Notes: generated from the sequence alone by a model not told the origin. A DNA stretch of 25,820 nt from an uncultured Collinsella sp. (GCA_900541665.1 UQKV01000028.1:1-25820); one strand, 5' to 3'; shown: positions 14,929-22,677, numbered from the stretch's first letter. Made by a program: numbers and translations.

Positions 14929-17118
14929 ATGAAGAACATCCTGCATCTGTTTAAGCGCGATGTCCAAAATGTGTCTCGCTCCGTAATCGGCTTGGTTGTC
15001 GTGATGGGCCTCGTTATCGTACCGTGCCTGTACGCGTGGTTTAACATCGCCGGCAGCTGGGACCCGTACGGCAACACCGGCAATCTTAAGATCGCCGTGG
15101 TCAACACCGATGAGGGTTACGAGAGCGATCTGATCCCCGTTGAGGTCAACGTGGGTGAAAACGTGACCGCCACCCTGCGCGGCAACGAGAGCTTCGATTG
15201 GGTCGTGCTCAACGACCGCGATAAGGCCATCGATGGTGTCAAGTCGGGCGCGTATTACGCCGCTGTGGTCATCCCCAAAACGTTTAGCGCCGACATGATG
15301 ACGCTCTTCTCGACGAACGTGAAGCATGCCGATATCGAGTTCTACGAGAATCAGAAGGCCAACGCCATCGCACAGATCGTGACCGAGAAAGGCTCGAGCG
15401 CTGTTCAGAGTCAAGTTAACGAGACCTTTACCGAAACCATTACGACCATCGGGCTCAAGACCGTGTCCAGCCTGCTCGATTACATGAGTACCGACCAGGT
15501 CAGCAACTTTATCGCCAACCTGTCCTCGACGCTCGGCGATTCGATTGAGGACCTGCGAGACGTTCAGGCAAATGCTTCGTCGCTGGCGGGCATTTTGAGC
15601 TCCACGTCCGATTCACTGACGTCGGCGAGCGGCATGCTCAAGCAGACGGGCACGGTCGATGAGTCAACGAAGCAGCTGATAGAGCATGTCAAGAGCGGTA
15701 TTAGCGATTCCAAGGAAGCGCTGAAGGACGCCAACGACGCCATCAATGCCGCGATTGACGGAAGCGCGGGCTCGTTTGACAACGTGTCCGCCGAGCTTGC
15801 GAAGGCATTTGATGCCGCGAATCAACATGTCGACCTTACAGTGTCCCAGCTCAACGATGCCGCGGCGGCGCTCAACACGCGTGCCGACGATATCGACGCC
15901 ACGGCCGACCAGCTCCGCAGCTTTGCCGATCAGGTGACTGACGAAAAACTCCAGGACAGCCTCAAGTCTGTGGCAACATCGCTGAGCAGGATTGCTGTGG
16001 AGTATCGCAACAACGCCAAGGATCTGGCGGCCACCGCGAAGTCTCTCTCCGATAGCATGGCCGAGGTCAACAACTCGCGTGCCGAGGTCGATCAGGCCAT
16101 CGCCGATGCCAAGGCCGGCATCGCGGGCGCCAAATCCGATTACGATTCCACGTTCTCGGTTAAGGCCAAGGAGCTCAAGAAGACGGTTTCGGGCATTCTG
16201 GACTCGCTTGATGGCATCTCGGGCGACCTGGATAGCGCCGTAGGCGGCCTGACCGACGCGTCCGGTTCGCTGGCAAAGGGCCTCTCCAAGGCTGCAAAGC
16301 TGGTCAATAAGGCTTCTGATCAGCTGGGCGAGGCGTCGGACAAGATCAGCGCGTTTAAGGACGAGCTCGACGGCGCCTTGATGTCGGATGACCTCGCTAC
16401 GATCAAGACGATGATCGGCAATGATCCCGAGGGTCTGGCCGTGTCGCTTTCCGGCCCCGTCGCGCTCGATCGCAAGCCGGTCTATCCGATTCGCAACTAC
16501 GGTTCGGCCATGGCACCGTTCTACACGATTCTGTCGCTCTGGGTGGGCTCGATTGTGCTGGCGGCCATGATGAAGGTCTCGGTTGACGATGAGCTTATCA
16601 ACGAGCTCATCCCCGTGCGCCTGCACGAGATCTACCTGGGCCGCTACCTGTTCTTTGGCGGTCTGGCCTTGCTGCAGGCAACGCTCGTGTGTGCGGGCGA
16701 CATCCTGTTCTTTGGCATCCAGTGCGACGACCCGCTGCAGTTTGTGCTGGCGGGCTGGGTCGCGAGTCTCGTGTTCTCCAATATCGTCTACACGCTTACG
16801 GTTTCGTTTGGCGATATCGGCAAGGCGCTCGCCGTCGTGCTGCTGGTCATGCAGGTCGGCGGTTCGGGCGGCACGTTCCCCATCGAGATGACCGGCCCCG
16901 TGTTCCAGGCGATCTATCCGTTCCTGCCGTTCACCCACGGCATCAACGCCATGCATGCCGCCATGGCCGGTGCGTACCACATGGAGTACTGGATTGAGCT
17001 AGGCATTCTGGCGAGCTATCTGATTCCGTCGCTGGCACTGGGCGTCGTCTTCCGCCGCCCGGTCATCAAAGCCAACGACTGGATCATCGAAAAACTGGAG
17101 TCAACCAAATTGATTTAG
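14929..17118 (+). CDS. YhgE/Pip-family membrane protein (second of a tandem pair)
   Basis: A 729-residue paralogue of the preceding gene. It begins MKNILHLFKRDVQNVSRS, has one N-terminal helix (about 18-38), then the shared signature CLYAWFNIAGSWDPYGNT. A coiled-coil-rich extracytoplasmic region (about 45-505) is followed by a multi-helix ABC-2-like domain (about 507-715) with PVYPIRNYGSAMAPFYTILS, GGTFPIEMTGPVFQAIYPFLPFTHGIN and a final helix ending in FRRPVIKAND. Its ATG directly follows the TAA of the first gene, and a near-perfect Shine-Dalgarno AAAGGAGGTGA (14911-14921) lies in the end of that gene, so the two are co-translated. They may form a heteromeric envelope complex (inference). 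The extra C-terminal helices of the first protein are absent here. Confidence 0.92.
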   Translation: MKNILHLFKRDVQNVSRSVIGLVVVMGLVIVPCLYAWFNIAGSWDPYGNTGNLKIAVVNTDEGYESDLIPVEVNVGENVTATLRGNESFDWVVLNDRDKAIDGVKSGAYYAAVVIPKTFSADMMTLFSTNVKHADIEFYENQKANAIAQIVTEKGSSAVQSQVNETFTETITTIGLKTVSSLLDYMSTDQVSNFIANLSSTLGDSIEDLRDVQANASSLAGILSSTSDSLTSASGMLKQTGTVDESTKQLIEHVKSGISDSKEALKDANDAINAAIDGSAGSFDNVSAELAKAFDAANQHVDLTVSQLNDAAAALNTRADDIDATADQLRSFADQVTDEKLQDSLKSVATSLSRIAVEYRNNAKDLAATAKSLSDSMAEVNNSRAEVDQAIADAKAGIAGAKSDYDSTFSVKAKELKKTVSGILDSLDGISGDLDSAVGGLTDASGSLAKGLSKAAKLVNKASDQLGEASDKISAFKDELDGALMSDDLATIKTMIGNDPEGLAVSLSGPVALDRKPVYPIRNYGSAMAPFYTILSLWVGSIVLAAMMKVSVDDELINELIPVRLHEIYLGRYLFFGGLALLQATLVCAGDILFFGIQCDDPLQFVLAGWVASLVFSNIVYTLTVSFGDIGKALAVVLLVMQVGGSGGTFPIEMTGPVFQAIYPFLPFTHGINAMHAAMAGAYHMEYWIELGILASYLIPSLALGVVFRRPVIKANDWIIEKLESTKLI

Positions 17119-17181
17119 TTCAGCAACGTAAACGCCGTCGGAACATCGAGATCTTCCAACCCGATGCTTTAGCGTAGTGAA

Positions 17182-17211
17182 TTGCACGGGCTGCTTGGTT
17201 GTTGCTACAGT
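17182..17211 (+). promoter_or_regulatory. Putative promoter of the EamA transporter gene
   Basis: TTGCAC (17182-17187) and TACAGT (17206-17211) with an 18-base spacer. A transcript would start near 17218, just at the base of the leader hairpin. The hexamers are imperfect, so confidence is moderate. Confidence 0.45.
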
Positions 17212-17215
17212 AGCG

Positions 17216-17252
17216 GGGCGTGCCGGGGGTCCGGTGCGCCCTGCTTTTATTT
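17216..17252 (+). terminator. Strong GC hairpin with T-rich tail before the EamA gene
   Basis: GGGCG (17216-17220) with CGCCC (17237-17241) and GCCGG (17222-17226) with CCGGT (17231-17235) stack into an 11-bp stem with wobbles and a GGGT loop, followed by TGCTTTTATTTG. It can serve as terminator of the YhgE operon, but it may also lie in the leader of the next gene. Its left side (GCGTGCCG, 17218-17225) is perfectly complementary to CGGCACGC at 17263-17270, allowing an alternative fold. Confidence 0.6.
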
Positions 17253-17319
17253 GACCATGAGGCGGCACGCAGCCATGCGCGTGCGGACACCACGCCCAGA
17301 TTGAGCGCGAGGATGCCCT

Positions 17320-18303
17320 ATGGCCCAGCATGCCACTGACAATATCGAAATGATGCCCGATAGCCCTGTTGCTCGCGAGGACCTGGGCGCGGGCGGCACC
17401 TCCCGCGGCGCCGGCGCTCGCTCGCCGCTGTTCTGGAAAGTCCTGCTGCTTTCGGTGGCAGTCGTCTGGGGCTACTCCTTTACGACCATGAAGGACGCGC
17501 TCGACACCATTCCGGTGTTCGAACTGCTCTACGTGCGCTTTCTGCCTGCGGCGTTGGTCATGTTTTTCATCTTCCACAAGCGCATCATCGCGCACCTCAA
17601 CGCCCGCAACCTTATCGTCGGACTTGGCATGGGCGCACTTATGTGGGCCGCCTACGCCCTGCAGACAGTCGGTCTGGCGCACACCACGGCGGGCAAGAAT
17701 GCTTTTTTGACGGGCACGTATTGCATCGTTGTGCCGTTCGCGAGCTATTTTCTGAGCGGCGAAAAACTCACCCGCTATAACCTGGGCGCGGCGCTGCTGT
17801 GCTTGGCGGGCATTGGCTTGGTGGCGCTCGATAGCGTTGAATTCAACATCGGTGATGTCATTACGCTGGCGGGTGCGGTCTTTTTCGCCATCCAGATGGC
17901 GGTGACTGCCAAGTACGGTCGCAAAATGGACATCAACGTCATCACGTTTTGGATGTTTGTGGGCAACGGCGTGCTGAGCCTGGCAACGTCGCTGCTATTC
18001 GAGACCCAAGCGCCTCTGTCCGTGTGGACGCCGAGCTTTATCAGCGCGATGGCGTTTCTCTCGGTTGGTTGCACATGCGCGGCTCTGCTCATCCAAAACG
18101 TCGGCCTGGCGCATGTCTCGGCCTCGACGGGCTCACTGCTCCTTTCGATGGAGTCGCCTTCGGGCGTGCTGTTCTCGGTGCTGCTGATGGGGGAGGCGCT
18201 CACCTCGCGCCTGCTCGCCGGCTTCGCGCTCATCTTTCTTTCGATTATCTTGAGCGAGACGCATTTCGATTTCTTGCGCCGAAAATCACACCCGCAATTG
18301 TAA
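17320..18303 (+). CDS. EamA-domain (DMT superfamily) transporter
   Basis: An inner-membrane drug/metabolite transporter of 327 residues. About 35 polar N-terminal residues precede ten hydrophobic helices arranged as two EamA repeats. The first repeat begins LLLSVAVVWGYSFTTMKDAL with the usual WG motif and contains YVRFLPAALVM; the second begins near IGDVITLAGAVFFAIQMAVTAKYG and ends MESPSGVLFSVLLMGEALTSRLLAGFALIFLSIILSE, the conserved Pro/E-x-L-T ending. Substrates in this family are varied (amino acids, nucleosides, cofactors) and cannot be told here. ATG 17320 has GAGGA at 17309-17313. The gene stands alone between a structured leader and a strong terminator. Confidence 0.92.
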   Translation: MAQHATDNIEMMPDSPVAREDLGAGGTSRGAGARSPLFWKVLLLSVAVVWGYSFTTMKDALDTIPVFELLYVRFLPAALVMFFIFHKRIIAHLNARNLIVGLGMGALMWAAYALQTVGLAHTTAGKNAFLTGTYCIVVPFASYFLSGEKLTRYNLGAALLCLAGIGLVALDSVEFNIGDVITLAGAVFFAIQMAVTAKYGRKMDINVITFWMFVGNGVLSLATSLLFETQAPLSVWTPSFISAMAFLSVGCTCAALLIQNVGLAHVSASTGSLLLSMESPSGVLFSVLLMGEALTSRLLAGFALIFLSIILSETHFDFLRRKSHPQL

Positions 18304-18315
18304 ACAACTTGTTGC

Positions 18316-18341
18316 GCCGCCCTCCCAGGGCGGCATTTTTA
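18316..18341 (+). terminator. Intrinsic terminator of the EamA gene
   Basis: GCCGCCCT (18316-18323) and AGGGCGGC (18327-18334) form a perfect 8-bp stem around CCC, followed by ATTTTTA. It starts 13 bases after the stop codon. Confidence 0.88.
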
Positions 18342-18366
18342 TGTCATGCCCTTACAGTTGTACCTT

Positions 18367-18388
18367 GCACTTTACGCTATCAAAGTGC
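18367..18388. promoter_or_regulatory. Inverted repeat upstream of the amidohydrolase gene
   Basis: GCACTTT (18367-18373) and AAAGTGC (18382-18388) form a perfect 7-base inverted repeat with an 8-base spacer, about 30 bases before the start codon. Size and position fit an operator. The promoter itself is not clear: TTGTAC at 18358-18363 is a possible -35 with no good -10. Confidence 0.4.
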
Positions 18389-18418
18389 GTGCTGCAAAAA
18401 CGTTACTGGAGGGCTTCT

Positions 18419-19717
18419 ATGGCATCAGCTCTGTCCGATTTTCAACCGCAACCAGCGCCTCAGGCTACCACGGCGGCGCAGACCGCTATCGGTGACGGTC
18501 TTGTCGCAGAAGCTCGGGCTTTTGCAGACGAGCTCGCTGCGTGGCGACACGATCTACACCAGATGCCTGAGCTCGGTAACAATCTTCCGCAGACGTCTGC
18601 CTATATCCAGGCACGTCTGGACGAGATGGACATCCCCCATACCACGCTCGTCGACGGTTCCTGCGTCGTTGGCCTGATCGGTTCCGGTGCGGCCGCGGCC
18701 GCTCAGGGCAATGGCACGTGCAAGGACGAGCAGGCCGGAACGGTCGTCATGCTTCGTGGCGACATGGATGCCCTGCCCGTTGCCGAAGAGTCGGGCGAGC
18801 CTTTCGCCTCTACCAACGGCTGCATGCACGCTTGTGGCCACGATATGCATGCGACGGCCCTGCTTGGTGCGGCGCGCCTGCTCAAGGCCCGCGAGGCCGA
18901 GCTTGTGGAGGCCAACGCTACCGTCAAGTTGCTGTTCCAGCCGGGCGAGGAGACCTTTGAGGGAGCACGCGCTGCCATCGCCGACGGCTTGCTCGAGAAC
19001 CCGCGCCCTCAGGCGGCCTTTGCCATGCATGTCAACAGCCAGTCGCCGCTTGGCCTGGTGCTCTACGGCAGCCCGGCGCTCTCGGGCGTGTACGGTTTCC
19101 GCATCACGCTCCAGGGCAAGGGCGGCCACGGTTCCAGCCCCGAGATCTGCATCGACCCCATCACGGCCGGCGTCCACGTGCACCTGGCGCTCCAGGAGCT
19201 TATCTCCCGCGAGGTGCCGGCGGCCAAGGAAGTCGCACTTACCGTTGGTAAGTTCGCCGGCGGCTTGGCGGCCAACGTCATCCCCGACACCTGCGTGCTC
19301 GAGGGAACGCTGCGCGGCTTTGATGTTGAGCTCATGGCTCACCTAAAGACCCGCATCGCGGAGGTCGTTAACGGCGTTGCTACGACCTATCGTACGCCGG
19401 CGACCATCGAGACGCTTTCGGATGTTCCGCCGCTTGTACTCGACAGCGATATGACTCAGGCGTCGCTTGGCTACGTGGGCGCAGTGCTGCCCAAGACGGC
19501 TTTCTTGCCGCTTTTCCATGCCATGGCGAGTGAGGACTTCGCGCTTATCTCGAGCAAGATCCCAAGTGCGTACTTTACCGTGGGCGCGGCCGTAACCGAC
19601 ACGGACGAACACTTTGCCCAGCACCATCCCAAGGCACGTTTTAACGATGCCGAGCTGCCGCTCGGTGCCGCGGCCTATACCGCCGTCGCTTTGGGCTATA
19701 TCGCCGACCACCGGTAG
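18419..19717 (+). CDS. M20-family amidohydrolase (M20D; aminoacylase/hippurate hydrolase-like)
   Basis: A cytosolic zinc or manganese amidohydrolase, 432 residues, which cleaves N-acyl amino acids or related amides. Metal-site motifs are visible: RGDMDALPV (D115, D117), MHACGHDMHAT (C139, H141), QPGEETFEGAR (E177, E178) and AMHV (H204). The dimerisation lid contains GKGGHGSSPEICIDPI, and the C-terminal part has FHAMASEDFALISSKIPSAYFTVGA and HHPKARFND. The Cys in MHACGHD places it with subfamily M20D (hippurate hydrolase, IAA-amino-acid hydrolase, N-acetyl-diaminopimelate deacetylase). The exact substrate is open. Start ATG 18419 has TGGAGGG at 18406-18412; the frame extends upstream to 18341 but without a ribosome site and across the previous terminator tail. 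A transporter gene follows after a hairpin-bearing gap. Confidence 0.93.
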   Translation: MASALSDFQPQPAPQATTAAQTAIGDGLVAEARAFADELAAWRHDLHQMPELGNNLPQTSAYIQARLDEMDIPHTTLVDGSCVVGLIGSGAAAAAQGNGTCKDEQAGTVVMLRGDMDALPVAEESGEPFASTNGCMHACGHDMHATALLGAARLLKAREAELVEANATVKLLFQPGEETFEGARAAIADGLLENPRPQAAFAMHVNSQSPLGLVLYGSPALSGVYGFRITLQGKGGHGSSPEICIDPITAGVHVHLALQELISREVPAAKEVALTVGKFAGGLAANVIPDTCVLEGTLRGFDVELMAHLKTRIAEVVNGVATTYRTPATIETLSDVPPLVLDSDMTQASLGYVGAVLPKTAFLPLFHAMASEDFALISSKIPSAYFTVGAAVTDTDEHFAQHHPKARFNDAELPLGAAAYTAVALGYIADHR

Positions 19718-19719
19718 CA

Positions 19720-19791
19720 CCCAACCTTGCCTTTCAAGCCTGCGGGCATGGCCGTAAGGCCTATGCCCTTGTCTTTCAAGGCAATCTTGGG
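19720..19791. repeat. 72-nt hairpin element between the amidohydrolase and MFS genes
   Basis: The outer arms 19720-19733 and 19778-19791 are complementary at 12 of 14 positions. Inside, GGGCAT+GGCC (19744-19753) pairs with GGCC+T+ATGCCC (19758-19768) around a GTAA (GNRA) tetraloop with one bulged T. Unpaired CTTTCAAG occurs on both sides. It has no T-run after it. It may tune expression between the two genes, or be a small repeat element. Confidence 0.55.
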
Positions 19792-19839
19792 CACTACCGG
19801 CGCCCGGCGCAGGCTATTCGTTTGTCTAAAAGGAGCAGT

Positions 19840-21144
19840 ATGCCCCAGCAGCGTAAGTTCTTCCCCGGCTGGCTCGTGGTGGCCTCCGGCTTCGTGATCA
19901 TGGCCACGTGTTACACGATTTTCGTCAACTGCATGAGCCTGTTCCAGCCGCTGATCGTCAGCAACCTGGGTATTTCCCTTGCGCAGTACAACGTCTCCAA
20001 TGCCATCTCCACCGTGGTGAGCGTTATCGGCTCACTTGTGATCGGTCATGTTGCCGATAAAGTAAGCGGTCGCGTTTTGGGATCCCTCACTGTAATCGCC
20101 ACCTCTGCCGTTCTTGCCGGCATGAGCTTTGTCGGTGAGCTGTGGCAGGTCTACGTGCTCTTTGCCGTCTCGGGCTGCTTCGCCGTGGCTTCGACCCGCC
20201 TGCTCATTAGCCTCGTCACTGCCAACTGGTTTACGGCCAAGCGAGGCCTTGCCATCTCCATCGCACTTTCGGGCTCGGGCTTTGGCGGCGCTATTCTGTC
20301 TCCCATCGTGAGCTCGCTTATCGTGAGCGTTGGCTGGCGTTCTGCCTTCTTGGTGCTCGCGGCTATCTGTATGGTGGCGGCGCTGCCCATCACGGCCTAT
20401 TCCTTCCGCACCAAGCCTTCCGAGATCGGCCTTAAGCCGCTCGGTGAGAACCCGGGCGATCCGTCTGTTTCCACCGCGGGCGATAAGGACGAGCATACGG
20501 CCCCCGAGGTTAGTGTCGGCTGGTCTCGTATCAAGAAGAGCCCGGCGTTTTGGCTGCTCGTCGTTGCCTTCCTCTTTATGGGCTTGGTCAATGGCGCCAT
20601 CCTGCCCAACCAGGTTACCAACATGACGAGTGTTACCGTCAACGGTGCCAAGATTGTCACGGGCGGCCATGATCCCATGTGGGCGGGTACCGTGCTTTCG
20701 GCCTATATGGTTACCGTCGTTATTGCCAAGATTTCGCTCGGTGCGATCTATGACCGCTTTGGCCTGCGCTTTGGCAATATCCTTGGCTCCGTTGCGTGCA
20801 TTATCGCCTGCGTGGCGCTGTGCTTCCCGACGACGGACCTCGGTCCTATTGTCGCCGCTGTGAGCTTTGGTATCGGAACGTGCATGGGCACCATCACGCC
20901 CACGATCGCGGCTTCCAAGCAGTTTGGCATGGCCGATCTCGGCAAGGTCACGGGCACCATCACCTCGCTCGAGATGGTCGGCGGCACCGTAGGTGCCATT
21001 GTCTCGGGCGTGCTGTTCGATGCCACGGGCTCCTTTGCGAGCACCTGGATCGTGTGCCTGGCGTGCTCCGTGGTCATGCTCGTGTTCCTGCTGGCATCGG
21101 AGCCCATCGCCGCCAAGCTGCGCGCGAGCGTGGCGGGGGAGTAG
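19840..21144 (+). CDS. Major facilitator superfamily transporter, OFA (oxalate/formate antiporter)-like
   Basis: A 12-helix inner-membrane transporter of 434 residues. It begins PGWLVVASGFVIMATCYTIFVNCMS, has a motif-A-like loop (GHVADKVSGRV) between helices 2 and 3, NWFTAKRGLAISIALSGSGFGGAILSPI around helix 5, a long central loop (SFRTKPSEIGLKPLGE...), and a second-half loop IYDRFGLRFGN. The RTKPSEIGLKPLG segment after helix 6 is common in OFA-type carriers of monocarboxylates. Substrate is unknown; the preceding amidohydrolase suggests a carboxylate or N-acyl compound (inference). Start ATG 19840 has AAGGAG about 5 bases upstream; an in-frame TTG at 19822 lies before that site. Confidence 0.92.
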   Translation: MPQQRKFFPGWLVVASGFVIMATCYTIFVNCMSLFQPLIVSNLGISLAQYNVSNAISTVVSVIGSLVIGHVADKVSGRVLGSLTVIATSAVLAGMSFVGELWQVYVLFAVSGCFAVASTRLLISLVTANWFTAKRGLAISIALSGSGFGGAILSPIVSSLIVSVGWRSAFLVLAAICMVAALPITAYSFRTKPSEIGLKPLGENPGDPSVSTAGDKDEHTAPEVSVGWSRIKKSPAFWLLVVAFLFMGLVNGAILPNQVTNMTSVTVNGAKIVTGGHDPMWAGTVLSAYMVTVVIAKISLGAIYDRFGLRFGNILGSVACIIACVALCFPTTDLGPIVAAVSFGIGTCMGTITPTIAASKQFGMADLGKVTGTITSLEMVGGTVGAIVSGVLFDATGSFASTWIVCLACSVVMLVFLLASEPIAAKLRASVAGE

Positions 21145-21180
21145 GTAGGCCAAAGCGCATCGCCGCTTGTCCGCTTCGTC

Positions 21181-21253
21181 CGCGGTGGCGCGTCTGGCCG
21201 AACGAGCCCCCATACCCTCGTTCGGTCAGACGCGCCACCGCGTTTTGTGTTTG
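21181..21253 (+). terminator. Very long terminator hairpin (26-bp stem) between the MFS gene and hisS
   Basis: Arms 21181-21206 and 21217-21242 pair over 26 bases, with 25 Watson-Crick pairs and one G-T wobble, around a 10-base loop (CCCCCATACC), followed by TTTTGTGTTTG. The form is that of an intrinsic terminator, but the stem is about three times the length of others in this window. The hisS -10 box begins only 17 bases after the stem. Confidence 0.8.
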
Positions 21254-21258
21254 TGCCG

Positions 21259-21264
21259 TATAAT
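21259..21264 (+). promoter_or_regulatory. hisS -10 box
   Basis: A consensus TATAAT 43 bases before the hisS start codon. The -35 position falls on the right arm of the long hairpin and does not match TTGACA. No T-box leader fits in the short distance to the gene. Confidence 0.55.
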
Positions 21265-21306
21265 GACCACTACCTATGACGCGATACAAAAGAAAGGTGT
21301 TTGCCC

Positions 21307-22620
21307 ATGCAGGCACAGAAGGCGGAGGGAACCCGCGACCTTATCGGCGCCGAGATGCGCGCCTGGCAAAAGATGCAGCAGATCGCTGCCGGCGTATTCG
21401 AGCCGTTTGGCTTTAAGCCTATCGAGACGCCCGCGATCGAGCAGGTGGACGTCTTTGTCCACGGTATCGGCCAGTCGACCGACGTCGTGCGCAAGGAGAT
21501 GTTCCGCGTCTTTAGCGGCGCCAACCTGGAGCGCGTCTTTACCGAGGGTACCGATACCAAGCTCAAGCCCAAGCAGCGCTTGGCGCTTCGCCCCGAGGGC
21601 ACGGCCGGTGTGGTGCGCGCCGTCGTCGAGAACAACCTGGTGCCTCAGGGCTCCACGCCGTTTAAGGCCTACTATGCCGAGGCCATGTTCCGCGGCGAGC
21701 GCCCCCAGAAGGGCCGTCTGCGCCAGTTCCACCAGGTGGGCATCGAGTGGCTCGGCGCTCCCGATCCGGCGGCAGACGCCGAGTGCATCATCATGCTCAT
21801 GGAGTTCTACAAGCGCCTGGGCTTCGATCTTTCCAAGCTTCGTCTGCTCATCAACTCGATGGGTGACGCCCAGTGCCGTCCGGCTTACCGCGAGCAGGTC
21901 AAGCAGTTCATCCTCGATCACGCAGACGAGATGTGCGACGAGTGCCGCGAGCGCGCCGAGCTCAACCCGCTGCGTGCCTTCGACTGCAAGAACGACCATT
22001 GCCGCGAGATCATGGCCGACGCGCCGCTGATGGGTGACAACCTGTGCGACGAGTGCCGCGAGCACTACGAGCAGGTCAAGCGCTATCTGGATGCCGCCGG
22101 TATCGAGTATGTCGAGGATCCCACCTTGGTGCGCGGCCTGGACTACTACACCCGTACTGTCTTTGAGGTCGAGGCCCCTGGCGCCGGCGTCGGCTCCATC
22201 GGCGGCGGTGGCCGCTACGATGGCCTGGTCGAGCTCGAGGGCGGCAAGCCCACGGCAGGCGTCGGCTTCGCTGTCGGTTTTGAGCGCGCCCTGCTGGCCC
22301 TGCAGGCCTTTGGCAGCGATTTGGGTGCCGATGAGGCCCCGTGCGTCTACGTCGCCAACGCCGGCAAGGAGCTGCGCCAGAACGTCTTTGCCATTACGCA
22401 GGAGCTTCGCGCCGCAGGCATCGTGACCGAGGCCGACTATCAGGGCCGTTCGCTCAAGGCCCAGTTTAAGCAGGCCGATAAGGTAGGCGCCAAGCTCATC
22501 TTGGTCCTGGGTGGCGACGAACTTGCCGCCGGCAAGGTCAAGGTGCGCGACATGGAGAGCCACGAAGAGGTCCTTGCCGATCTGGCCAACGTCGTCGAGG
22601 CGGTTCGCGAGCGCCTGTAG
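21307..22620 (+). CDS. hisS: Histidine-tRNA ligase (HisRS)
   Basis: A class II aminoacyl-tRNA synthetase charging tRNA-His, 437 residues. Seen: KAEGTRDLIG at the N-terminus, motif 1 region FGFKPIETPAIEQVDVF, motif 2 AMFRGERPQKGRLRQFHQVGIEWLG, the HisA signatures LVRGLDYYTRTVFEVE and GGGGRYDGLVELEGG, and motif 3 GVGFAVGFERALLAL. A C-terminal anticodon-binding domain (about 330-437) follows. The insertion domain carries three Cys groups (MCDEC, FDCKNDHC, LCDEC), which could bind a metal. The start is ATG 21307, with GAAAGGTG at 21292-21299 and 7-base spacing; the in-frame TTG at 21301 is too close to that site. It is not followed by aspS as in many genomes. Confidence 0.98.
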   Translation: MQAQKAEGTRDLIGAEMRAWQKMQQIAAGVFEPFGFKPIETPAIEQVDVFVHGIGQSTDVVRKEMFRVFSGANLERVFTEGTDTKLKPKQRLALRPEGTAGVVRAVVENNLVPQGSTPFKAYYAEAMFRGERPQKGRLRQFHQVGIEWLGAPDPAADAECIIMLMEFYKRLGFDLSKLRLLINSMGDAQCRPAYREQVKQFILDHADEMCDECRERAELNPLRAFDCKNDHCREIMADAPLMGDNLCDECREHYEQVKRYLDAAGIEYVEDPTLVRGLDYYTRTVFEVEAPGAGVGSIGGGGRYDGLVELEGGKPTAGVGFAVGFERALLALQAFGSDLGADEAPCVYVANAGKELRQNVFAITQELRAAGIVTEADYQGRSLKAQFKQADKVGAKLILVLGGDELAAGKVKVRDMESHEEVLADLANVVEAVRERL

Positions 22621-22677
22621 TGCATCTTTTTGAGCTGCGGGCTCGCTAACATGTCCCGCTTGCGCCGAGCGATTGTT

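Noticed and set aside
12742..15414. An 890-codon open frame on the - strand across both YhgE-family genes
   Set aside because: It spans two well-supported + strand genes, has no recognisable domain, and reads as Gln/Arg/His-rich low-complexity protein, as expected of an antisense shadow in GC-rich codon-biased DNA.
12148..17118. A type VII secretion locus, because YhgE proteins resemble EsaA
   Set aside because: No WXG100/Esx proteins, EssC-type ATPase or EssB are present around the pair.
21145..21306. A T-box leader upstream of hisS
   Set aside because: From the TATAAT box to the start codon there are only about 43 bases and no T-box sequence; the upstream hairpin is best explained as a terminator or repeat.
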